A stretch of DNA of 64,000 nt from positions 496,001 through 560,000 of the forward strand of contig LATX02000193.1 of NCBI GenBank assembly GCA_001466705.2. Direction: 5' to 3'. Under the pieces are notes generated by a model that did no database searches, was not told the origin of the DNA, and saw nothing but the letters and a program-made list of their open reading frames with translations. Of the stretch, positions 48,411 through 58,979 are shown piece after piece (position 1 is the first letter of the stretch; each line of letters starts with the position of its first letter). The stretch is from Moniliophthora roreri (lineage: Eukaryota > Basidiomycota > Agaricomycetes > Agaricales > Marasmiaceae). Made by a program: the position numbers and the translations under genes.

Positions 48411-49811
48411 ATGTTCAGCCGCTCACTGCGATTGCGGCACACCCATTGGCATTGCATTCGAAGACGAATAGCAACAAATGCAGTCGCGGTAGAGGAACCA
48501 ACTACGACCAATGACTCGACCACTCGTCCGTCTCGTACCAAGATCAACCTTCGCCATCCGCTGGCCCGTAACGTTGTGATTTACAATGCTCCGACTACTT
48601 TTTCCATCAACAAACTCCTCCAACAGGTCATTTTCGACGGGCCTGTCGAACGTATTCAAACATACAAACGCAATGGCACCATGGATGTCATCTTTACTCT
48701 TCTAGACAACTACGCCCTCCGGAGGTTTCTCGATTCTCCCCTCCCCAACGCCATCCATTGGGACGGAAAACCATTAAAAGTCGAGCCAGCATACACAACT
48801 AAATTCCTCAGCGCACACCGAGTTGCCGAAATTGGTTTCGACCGAGTCACTACAGTCATCCAGTTTCGCGGATGCCCAAATGACCTCACAACCAACGCTT
48901 TTGACACACGAATACGCAAGTCCTTCCATCGTTTCTTGCCCGTGTCCATCACACGCAGAGTCCCAAACGTCGATGATGGAACAAGAGAGGTGTTGGTTAG
49001 GTGTAGGAACATGGGGCAGGCGAGAGGACTCATTCTAAAGGCGATGCAATCTGGCGACCCAATTTTCGGTACATTCGCCGTTCACTACCCCGACAACTTG
49101 GATGGTCGGTTCAATCAAGCCCCCTTCTGGGGCGAAGAAGCACTAGCTGCGAATATAAAGCTATGTTACCTCGATTGGGAAAGACAAGTACGACCAGGGT
49201 TTTTCAGACATATCGGCGGCGGTTATCTGGACCGGCTACCGATATTTGGATGGAAGCAAGAAGGAAGAGCGATTTATCTCAATGTGCTAAAACCCTCGGA
49301 CGCACAGATGCTTTTGGATAAGGGTATACCCGGGAGTCAATTCGAAGCTCTTCCCAACGCCAACGACAGCTTTACGGTACCCCATGAAGTTCTTATAGCC
49401 ATGCGGCTTGGGGCATCACGCAAAATTGTGTTGCGGAACCTTGATCCACAACGGCTCGGTGGATTGGACGCCGTAAAACTCAGGATGAAAACTCTCTTAC
49501 CCAAGTGGGCTATGATTCCATTCGTAGAACCTATATCCGAGTAAGTGTATTCTTTTTTCAGTCAATATACCCCGGCTAACTACATCCCCGGTCCTAGTGA
49601 CTCGGTAATCGTCTCATTCCAAAATGTGCTGGAAGGTCTGGAGATCATGTTGAGGTTGGGAGACGGGGTATTGCGTTATAATCCAAAGTGGGAGGGGTGC
49701 GAAGCAAACTTTTGGAACGATACAACTGCTAGCGATGCAGTACTATCCCCGGTTCTGATCACAACTACTCCTCCAAAGCATGGCGTGACAGACGACCTGG
49801 AAAGCGAGTAG
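48411..49811 (+). CDS. RRM-like RNA-binding protein, probably mitochondrial
   Basis: Two exons, 48411-49540 and 49598-49811, give about 447 residues; the GA|T junction is in phase. The N-terminal 30 residues are Arg-rich without acids (MFSRSLRLRHTHWHCIRRRI), like a mitochondrial presequence. A first RRM-like unit begins NVVIYNAPTTFSINKLLQQV and a last one begins KIVLRNLDPQRLGGLDAVKL, continuing across the intron into DSVIVSFQNVLEGLEIM. The aromatic RNP1 residues are weak, so RNA binding is inferred from the fold pattern. The gene looks intact. Confidence 0.65.
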
Positions 49812-50001
49812 AGACGGGTCAGGCGATAACCTTTTCCCCCCCAGACACACCTGCGCAGCAGCCTCCTGCGTGACGTCATTCTGGTCGTGTCCGGACGTGG
49901 CAGTGCTGCCATTCATGGCACCCACCACATATATAGCTTCGAGCTGTCTTATATACACTGCTATATACTTTCCAACGTCCATATCTTCTCAACTTCCGAC
50001 G

Positions 50002-50623
50002 ATGACTACAACCGCAGAACGCGACGCTCTAATTTCTGTACTATGTCAGTCTTGGCACTGGGACTCTAACGACGAGCATATGATCATTTTTGAAGCTGGA
50101 GGAACCGGTCAGGTACTATTCGTCTCCCACAAGATCCACATCGGTTATTGTATAACTAACTCTCTTTTTTCAGCTCATATCCCGCGCAGAGATGAACGTC
50201 TGGATAGCATCCCAGTTCATCTGGAAAGCACTCGATTCAACCTCTGCTCCAGTATCCCGCAACCAACTTTGCATCGAAATGCAGCTGACTGAAACCCGTG
50301 TTCCTCCTTGGGACTCTCCCTCCTTCACTGGTAGAATCAATGAGCAGGTTCTGACGAGAGAGGCTTTTGTGCCAAAGTTATACGTTATCACTTTGGAGCG
50401 GGGAACGTTCCTCACTTCGTTGGATACTCAGTATAAACACAAGGGAGGGCCAGAGTATTCGTTTCAGATGACGTTTGATCGTTCACCGTATCCGCCGAGA
50501 GAGGAATGGAGAGAACCTGAAGGCGGTCCTGAGACGTTGAAGATTTGGGAGAAGAAGACGTTTTGCGCTGGAAAGATCGAAGGCGGGGAGAAGAAGAGTT
50601 GGTTCAAGAATCTCTTTCAGTAA
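50002..50623 (+). CDS. Hypothetical protein, two exons
   Basis: Exons 50002-50112 and 50174-50623 (intron 61 nt with an extended TTTTTTCAG acceptor) give 186 residues. The segment CQSWHWDSNDEHMIIFEAGGTGQ followed by FIWK and YVITLERG suggests a small beta-rich domain. The C-terminus is Lys/Glu-rich (WEKKTFCAGK) and ends in SWFKNLFQ. It has no signal peptide or TM segment. The residue pattern resembles conserved basidiomycete proteins of unknown function; I cannot assign one. Confidence 0.65.
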
Positions 50624-51029
50624 TCCGACATCATGTATGGTCCTTGTATATACATATAAGAGACCTTCCTGTATATGACCAGGGTCACTTGTCCGGTTTG
50701 AACAGCTTCGATGCAAGCACAACTTCTTGAAGGTAATCCTAGCTCGCACTAGAGACGATACGTACATGGACCGGTCTCGACTCTGGATCTTAGTCTCGAT
50801 TCAAGACTCACCGGGCGGACCGGCCACGCGGAGAGTCTTGTACGAATGTCGAAGGCTGTTGTGACGTGAAATTTATCACGTTCCGCTTGCTGGAGCGCGG
50901 GAGGGATTGCTTGATTGAGCCTATCTGGATCTTGCTCAAAATCGGAGGCCTGTCTACAGTACCTTTTAGTACTCTATATATGCTCCGCTAGGTCTCTTAA
51001 AGTTGGTTACTTAACTTGGTTCACAGATA

Positions 51030-51211
51030 GGGCTGCTCAATTTTACAATGACCATCCGTCCAACCCGACGTCCGCAACATCAGTAAGCGCAATATTTTGA
51101 ACGTTTCACCGTTCAGTCTATTTGACCCCTTGGAAGTGGACTCTTGAATTACCGGTTTGATGGGGCTACCGTCGGTTTGGACGGTCGGTCGTACAGTAGA
51201 TTGAGCAGCCC
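51030..51211. mobile_element. MITE with TA target duplication (Tc1/mariner-like)
   Basis: Perfect 12-bp ends GGGCTGCTCAAT and ATTGAGCAGCCC are flanked by TA on both sides. The inverted similarity continues imperfectly for about 45 bp (CGTCCAACCCGACG against CGTCCAAACCGACGG). The element is 182 bp with no coding frame. A related end, TAGGGCTGTTCAAT, occurs alone at about 40240. Confidence 0.75.
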
Positions 51212-51782
51212 TATTGATGGGAACACCGTACAGGACCCTCTGCTACAGTGGATGACTTCCCGTAAGAGTTAATTGCAGGACAATTTTCTATAATTGTTCG
51301 TTTCAGAATCAGCTTTGCATCAACGAGTTTCAAATTCTACATCTAGACGACCCCTTCTGGAGGTCTGGATGGTCGCAACTTTCAACCTGATTTCAAATTT
51401 AGAGCGCTAAGCGAGGCCATCCCGCCTTATCTAGCTCCCCGAACATGTGCATCCTCGGATAATCCTTCTGACAACCTTATGGAAATTCATCCAGTACCCC
51501 AATCAACTTTAGAGTTATAGGGTAAAAGGTACTGTAGACAGGCCCAAAAAGGGCTCTAAATAGTCCATTTGGTGATATCAGGCTTGGCTTCGGGTTCCGT
51601 AGAGTTCTATTCGGTCAAAATCGCAGTTTAAGTTCCATTCAATGCGTAAATCAGGATGGGAAATTCATCCATAGCAGTCGTACTCCGGGGTTCATATCTG
51701 CGGTCGAGAAGTGTAACTAGTGTATGGATGGCATATAAAAGAGACAGGCAACGTACTCACACTCTCCCATCGCTTTACTAGG

Positions 51783-52561
51783 ATGTTCTACCCCAACTTC
51801 ATCCGTACTCTCGTATGCGCGTTCGTAGCGTGTTCGAACCTGTCTACTCCTCCCGTCGACTCTGACACACCAGTCACGCCGAGTGGTCAGAACATCATAG
51901 TCGGGTACCGGACAGTCAGTCAGGTAAGATCTCCCCATCGATCCTCTCGATGCACCATCCACTCACTTCACCCTCGCAGGCCCAAGCAGCAGAGTACAAC
52001 AAGGCCGGCACACCTGTTCTCAACAAACCAGTGGTCGGAATCCAGCTCGGAAACGGTGTTTACACTTCTCCAAAAGCAGGCGACTGGTTAGGCCCACCCG
52101 GCAGCTGGTACTGCATCATTTACGCCGATTCTGACAAGTTCAACGCCGCTGCCAAAGCATGGATCCCCAAAACGTCTGGAAGCATGAAATTATGGTGGAA
52201 CGAGAACAATATCAACAGCTATATCAAATCGCTGGGTATCAGTGATCCGTCCAAAACGTTGAGGTTCTCTCCGATCGATGGCGATGACCAGCATTACCAG
52301 ATGTTGATTCCACCGGCGTTATTGAGCGGGACGTTTAGTAAACCTTTGGGCTTGACGGCGAATTGTGTGGATAGTGTGGCCAAGTTGCCGACTAATAGGG
52401 TTGATTACTGGAGCATGGTCGGCATGAAGGGTGTAGCGCCGCCGAACCCTAATTGTGGGCCAAATTTGATGGAGGAAGAGGTAGAAGGAGTAGAGAAAGC
52501 TCCCGGGTGTTCGACCCACAGTACGGTAGAGCCAGGAGGGAATCCAAATAACCATTCTTGA
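51783..52561 (+). CDS. Secreted protein, possibly ADP-ribosyltransferase-like fold
   Basis: Exons 51783-51923 and 51980-52561 give 240 residues. A TATATAAAA box lies at 51732-51740, about 45 bp before the ATG. The N-terminus (MFYPNFIRTLVCAFVACS) resembles a short signal peptide. The core begins IIVGYRTVSQAQAAEY, followed by QLGNGVYTSP. This Y-R ... G-x-G-x-Y-x-S arrangement is reminiscent of ART-like enzymes, but the catalytic Glu motif is not identifiable, so activity is not claimed. Three Cys in the mature part could form disulfides. The C-terminal tail is acidic, then Pro/Asn-rich. Confidence 0.55.
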
Positions 52562-53048
52562 GCTTCATGTAGTATGTTATCTCAGCATACGTTCGAATTT
52601 CCTGTGTTCTGTGTATCGCGTAGGTGATGGTAAAAGACACGAAGAACTGTAAACCTCAAAGGAGTGGACGAATCAATGTTGTTGAGTGTTTGGTGTTGCT
52701 CATCCACGTGGCGCAGGCAAGAGAACGAGCTTGACATTGCTGGAACTGGGAGTGGAGATGGCCTTGATGGCTCCTCGGTGATGAAGAAACTAAACTGAGT
52801 CCCGGTCTCATTTAGGAGCGTTTTGCGCTGAGAACTTTTGGTGGTGTGTAGAAGAGCTGTTTCGTGAGCCGCTCCGACTCCCGTTGCCGAGTACTTCAAT
52901 TTGATTCATCGAATTCAATTCGATACGGTGTATGCACTATGTATTAAGGCTATTTTAGTACCTCTAACTTCTAAGCGAGTATGCAAAGGCTAGTATAATG
53001 ATACTCGATTCCCTAATTATTCTAAAACCTACATCCGGCATTTTTCAA

Positions 53049-54671
53049 TCATGAATCGAAGATGGCGCCGTAGGCAGGAACTCCCCGGCTTTCCATACCG
53101 AAGACGACCTTCCTCGTCATTTTGGGGTTGGAGATGATGAAAACGGCCTCCGCATTCGACTCCTTCACCAGCTTCCAGGTTTCTATCACCATATCGGGAC
53201 GACCTTCCTTGCGAGTATCCCAGACCCTGGCGTTCGGGTCAGCCTTCCTCACTGCGTTGAGAACATTCTCGCCGTAGGTAGTCTCGGGGGCAGGAGTTGA
53301 CCAGAAGATGCGACGAGGAGTTACGTCGGCATGGAACAAACTGCGAATGGGGCCATGTGTCAGAACAAATATCGATGCTGAGATAAATGATAACAAGTAC
53401 CTGAGAGTAGGACCAATACCGGAGCCGGTGGCGACCACGACAATCCTTTTGAACAACATTGAAGTGTAGAGCAAACCGTGCAGGGGCGCTCCACGGACCC
53501 AGAGCTTCTTCGGGGGATTCGTGATGGTCTCTCTGGTCCAATCACCGGCGTTGGATATCAAAACGGAGAAGCCATCAGGGTTTCCATTTGCATCTTCGTC
53601 GGGAATGGTTGCGAATGCGTGCCATTCGAGCAATGGACGACTGGAGACCTTGAGACCATAGAATGGTTTCATCTGACGGTACTTGAAGTGGAGACGAATG
53701 GCGTGGCTGGAAAGAACCTCGGGGTAGACATCGATGCGTCTGAGACGACCCCAAGAAAGGAGGGTGCAGCTGGTGGAGATGCACAGGGTCCAAAAGTTGG
53801 GTGTATTAATGAGGTAGATGCCCAGGGGTTTGACATCAGGCTCAAGAACACGGTATTGGTTGGCGGCGAAGATAGTGTGAGTCCAGAATGTGCAGACGGC
53901 TACCCATCCGGAGTAACGATGGATCGCCTCAAAGTAATCGTGGTAGAGAACACGGAACCGAGGATAGGCTCCTGCAAGAATGAGGCAGAACATGGTGACC
54001 AAGATGTAGGATGTGATAGTGTTGGCCAATCCTGCTGGGGAGCGGTTGGCGAGGTAGTCCTGAGTGACGAGAGCGGTATACAGGATGTACCACACAACGG
54101 CGGCTGTTCCAGCACCACTGTGAGCACCACCGTAATGGAAAACCTTCGCGAGCCTGCTACGCAACCAGAGAGGAGCACTGTGTGGGCAAGCGACTGCGAT
54201 CTCGTACACCAAGTTTACAAAGTTCTCTTGGCGGAAGAGAAGTGTAACCATCAAGTTTGCGGAAGCAGCACTACCAACATCCTGCGCCATAGGACGACCT
54301 CCTGCACGAACAACGATGGCAATGAAGACCGCGAGGTTTGCAAAGAAGATGATGGTGAAGGTCTTTCGGTAGTAAGAGAAAAAGATAACTAGAGATCGAT
54401 GTTAGAATTGTCAGACGTATTGGAAGGAATATAACTCACGATCGAGCCACCTGGTCAAGCTAGAACGACCTTTCTTAGGAGGCAAGGTTGCTTCGATCTC
54501 TTTTGGAGGTTCAACTTGCTGCTGGGCCACCGGGGTATCGACCTTCTCGTCTATGATAGAGCCAGCGGAAGAACTGGCTGAAGAGTCCGCCTCTGCAGCT
54601 TGCTTCTCCACGTCCGGAGTAGAAGCACGAGAGGGAATCTGAGAAGGGTGAGCGGGCTCGAGAGAAGACAT
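53049..54671 (-). CDS. TmpA-like integral membrane oxidoreductase
   Basis: Three minus-strand exons (54440-54671, 53401-54388, 53049-53340; introns 54389-54439 and 53341-53400) give 503 residues. A polar Ser/Glu-rich cytosolic N-terminus of about 75 residues precedes several TM helices (TIIFFANLAVFIAIVV, TAAVVWYILYTALV, YILVTMFCLILAGAY, and a helix with HRYSGWVAVCTFW). A soluble C-terminal half has GSGIGPTL, resembling the nucleotide-binding turn of ferric-reductase/FNR modules, and ends AYGAIFDS. The overall layout matches the TmpA family known from Aspergillus, where it affects conidiation, and relatives fused to adenylating enzymes. The electron-transfer chemistry is inferred. The gene is intact. 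Confidence 0.75.
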
Positions 54672-57278
54672 GTTGAACTAGCTCTGAGTCGATGGTTTCC
54701 ATAGATTGATTCTGGCATCCTTATATATCTTTGAACCTTGGAGTGAAAGGTGGCTCCGAGATATTAGCACAAAGAAGGAAGTCCGACGAGATGACCAGGA
54801 CCCTGGTATACCTGTCGCGCGGACATGGGAATAGCGATAACTAGATAGAGTATCATCAAAACATGTAGGAGGACTGATTTTTGACAATCGGGATGAATCC
54901 CCAAAACTCACCTTGCCGTCTCCCTAATGGCAATCAGAGAAGTGCCAAGCCAAGCAACGCTACCCTGGGCCTCGAGAATTCGAATCTATCCAGGCCTTGC
55001 ACATTAAACTCTACGGCACCTCTATGAGCAGAGTGGGATGGCATCAGAGGCGCCACTCAATGCGCACCAATGAACAACCAATGAACGCGAAATTCGAATG
55101 TCTAGACCTTGACATATGACGTGCGCCCTCGGTCGCAGCACTAGTGGCACCTTTGTCATCAGCGAGGCTCAATCAACGATTCTGAACGCCAAAAATAACT
55201 CACGTCTTAACGCCACGCAAGATTCATCCCCATTATAGTTGCGACATGCATGCAAGCGGAGCACGGAAGGAATGCCGTACATCGAGTAGACATTCCTATT
55301 TGTCCAAAAGATTCCATCTATCCACTAGCTGGATTCAACGAAATCGCCGCATCGCGTGAGTGAGGACCGACCCATGCCGCGATACAGCACATCTGTTCAG
55401 AATAGCCACGCGTCAAGGTGCATAGGCGATTTCAGTCTTGAATAGGTCCATTCTCTTCTACGTCGAAAGTACTGCATCCAAGAAAATTGGTTCTTGCTAT
55501 CGAGCCGTTGTTCCTGAGCTCAAATCTCTTCGGATGCCACCAGATGAGACTCGCGATTCAAAAAGACCCAGGTATACTCTTCTCTGTTTCAACGTTAAAG
55601 CGAAATAGGAGCCAATATGATTGACACTGGCAACCGTAACACTGTCTCGGTTTTCGGCGCTGAAGTGGTTCTGATGAAGACATGTAGCTAACCTGTCGAG
55701 ATAGAGTGTGATAGGCACTTGGACGTACGGGGCTCCATACTAAAAGCGCACAAAAACCGCCGGTATCTCAAACACACGGGTTGGTACGGAATAGAGAACC
55801 GAAACACGAAAATCCTTTGGTTCCTTGTTTCGGTGAACGCATCAAGGTACTGCAACTTTAGATTCCTCCGGATAGCAATTCCTGGTCGATCGTCAGCCAG
55901 AGCGCTAGTTGTTAAAGGATCCATACTCTACTTTTGCAGGGAAATTTAAGCCTGGTGTATACTTCAAGGCTGCGCACAGGCAGGTGCAGAGCTACAAAGT
56001 GTTAACCACCATTTCGGTATGTGTGGTGTCAGAGCTCGTCCTGACTCACAAGCACGTGCTTAGGGTCTCAACAACCTGTGTCACTCCGATGGCGGCAGGG
56101 AAATGCAACATCCTGCGAGACAACCAATTTCGGGTGCTGCAGGAACAACAAAAAGAGCCGAGATGTGGTGGTTATGAATCTGCCTTCAGGAGCGATGTAT
56201 GGGCTCGGACGTTTGCTTCATTGTTGAAGGTTCCGCGGATGAGGGTCAAGCTCGAATAAGCTGGAGCAAACCTAACCCGCAACGGCGATAAGCATGCAAT
56301 GCATTTGATGACAACCTTGGAAAATCCGGGGAGAGGAGTAACGGAATACGAAAATCTTCGTCACTTGAACAATGCCTATCGTCGAGAACATGAAATGGCA
56401 CCTGATTCACATTGGCCAATCCTAGTAGAGCCTAGTAGATTGAGTATCCTTGCGTGTAGAATTATCATTTGGAAGGTATGTGTCGGAAACAGTAGATGGG
56501 AGTAGATGGGAGTCGTCGCTTCAATTCTGTCAGGAACCGCGACGTAATCCACAGCATGCTGTGGGAAATTTTAGATGGTACACGGATATCGTCAAGCTTA
56601 CTTCATTGCAAGGCATCCCAGTACTCGCAAGATGGTGAGTTTTGCTATGCAATATATGATAGTTAGCGTCCTCACTGCCAGCTAGCATCAGAAGGAAAGA
56701 CGACATACCCGATAATTTAGAGTCGAGGGTGGTAAATGTAGTCGGGAAAGACAGGTTGCCACTAACCTCAGATACCATGTTCCACTATTTAGCCAAATAA
56801 GACCTTTCCATCCATCTCTTGCTCAATTCAACCATCCATGTCCAGACTCCAGATAGACCTGTCCACTACGAGAGACTTGTGATTGTTTCGGCCACGTGAC
56901 TCGTTCGAAACCACCTTCCGGCTTTTCTCACATCCGAGGTCCTTGAGCGCCTTGAAGGCATCACCTCGACGACTGTGGCCGGCTGTTCCCTCTTCATCAA
57001 AGCTAATTCTCTTGTTTTGCATCCACGAGGACACCTCTCCATGTCAAGACATTCTCTCTCATGCTCTCGGGTTGCATGCGCCCAATCCATCAAATATCTC
57101 CCACCAAGATCAGCCCCAGGAATCCGCATTCGGATGGAACCAATGAAGCCCAATCAGGACTATGTCCCACTTATTTTTGCTCTCTGCTCAGTAGACACTG
57201 CATGCCTTGATCTCACGTCAATACATAAAGGCCCACCAAAGTCGTGGGTAGCAATTTGTTCCTCTTACATGCCTGAAT
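54672..57278. other. Intergenic region, nothing recognised
   Basis: There are many short frames but none with domain-like content. A small tandem GTAGATGG(GA) repeat lies near 56492. The divergent neighbours imply that promoters lie at both ends. No repeat shared with the left half of the window was noticed. Confidence 0.4.
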
Positions 57279-58718
57279 ATGTCGACCCTACGTCTGGTTA
57301 CCTTCATTCTCATTGTCGTCAACTGGGGCATTCATGGCAGCCGAGGTCAGAACACCGTGCAGGTGGGATCCTCATACATATTACTTTATCCGATATTAAC
57401 GGCGTTTACAGGTGGTTATTGGTAAAAAGGGCAATTTTTACGATCCTCCTGCTGTCATTGCGAACAAAGGCGACACAGTTCAGTTCATCTTTGATGGAAA
57501 GTGAGTCAACCAACTATTCTTACGGTGAGCGCTGCCTGAGCATTTAACATTCTAGTGCACATGGTGTTGTGCAATCATCTTTCGAGAAACCCTGTGTCCC
57601 ATTACCAGGTGGCTTTAGTAGCGGCGTAACAGGGAGAGGGGACGACTTTACCAAGCCTATTAGCACTTGGAATTTGCAGATCACCAATGCGTCTATACGT
57701 GAGTAATGTGTCTACATATCCTCTAGCTTTCTCAGTGAAGCATTATAGCAATATGGTACTACTGTCCTGTGAGTAATCCTAGCTCGCATTGCGCCACTGG
57801 AATGGTTGGGTACGCCCATACCGTCGTCCCGTAATAGAGTCGATCCTAATAAACAATTTTAGGGTCATCAATCCCCCAAATTCCAGCATTATTGACTCTT
57901 ATATTGCGTCTGCAAAGCAGTTCACTGGTACTCAAGTGGTGAATATACTTTTCGTCTATCAGAATCGAGACCTGGCTAAATCTTTTATACAATAGCCGGC
58001 TAGTACTGCTCTTACCGGCATAGGTGCCTTTGCAACTGACACGCCTGTCCCAATGACAGCTTCCACTTCTTCTACGACATCTGTGTCCATGACGGAGTCG
58101 CCACCCTCTACTGCGACCTCTCAGTCGAGTTCCACTACCAATTCTACCGACTCCCGTCTACCAGCAATCATCGGCGGCTCTATAGCGGGAGCTGTAGCGG
58201 CGTTTGCATCCGTCCTCATCATCGTTCTGATCGTTCATAGGCGCCGTTCCCAACATGGCCAAAATACGACTGTCGAAGCTTACAGTTATCCCTACGGACC
58301 TGGTTCCCCGCCCATGACTGCTCGCTCCGACTTCTCCAAGATGTCAGACCCGAGGGCAACGACACCAATACCGGCAGCTCTTCTTTATCCAGCCAGGCGT
58401 CCTGAAACAGAATATACAAGTCCGCCTGGGTCTCCTCCTCCGACTTTGAGGCCCCAGGAAAGCAAGACCGGTATTCGAGGTATATCCTCTATTGAATACC
58501 CCGGGTCCGGCGGACAACATGAAGGTCATGACGAAGGTCGGGCGGACACCCTCAACACGCTTGCAAAGGAGGTTGCAGCCATTCTTCTGCGAACCGGATC
58601 GAATGACCGGCGGGCAGGAACCGAAGCGACGAGCAGTAATGGGGATGGTCATGGTACCAAAAACGAAGATGAAGCGCCGCCACGGTATAGGTCTAATTTG
58701 GGGCACACACCACCTTAA
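57279..58718 (+). CDS. Extracellular cupredoxin with Ser/Thr stalk and TM anchor
   Basis: Six exons: 57279-57362, 57412-57500, 57556-57698, 57749-57809, 57863-57935, 57996-58718. A signal peptide (RLVTFILIVVNWGIHG) is followed by a plastocyanin-like domain with the family pattern VVIGKKGNFYDPP, the His of AHGVV, and WYYCP followed by HCATGM, supplying His-Cys-His-Met copper ligands. Next come INPPNSS, a Ser/Thr-rich stalk, a TM helix (AAFASVLIIVLIV, near 58210) and a basic, then Pro/Ser-rich cytosolic tail. The layout matches the serine-rich cupredoxins of basidiomycetes; the TM-anchored form with a long tail suggests a wall-associated sensor or adhesion role (inference). The start at 57279 is preferred over the out-of-frame ATG at 57269. 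Confidence 0.8.
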
Positions 58719-58979
58719 ACGCATTTTATTACCATCGCCGAGTATCAGTTACTACTTTTAATGGTCAAGGAAACAATCTTACGGATTCTCGAATGATCGT
58801 GGCGAACGCGGGAAGAGACGGCAGTATTCATACGACAGAAAGAGCGTATACAGAAACCCAAGAACTTGAGAACGAATACAGATAGTACATGATACATACT
58901 CCCAGAGTGTTTAGACAATTCTACAACATGAAATTCCCGTTTTTTCGCTGTTATGTTCCTTGATAGATTACAGATACCT

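Noticed and set aside
53478..54392. A 304-codon plus-strand frame
   Set aside because: It is antisense to the TmpA-like gene, crosses its introns and has no domain character; a coding shadow.
56975..57547. A 190-codon frame before the cupredoxin gene
   Set aside because: It runs across the cupredoxin signal-peptide exon and two of its introns in another frame and has no domain content.
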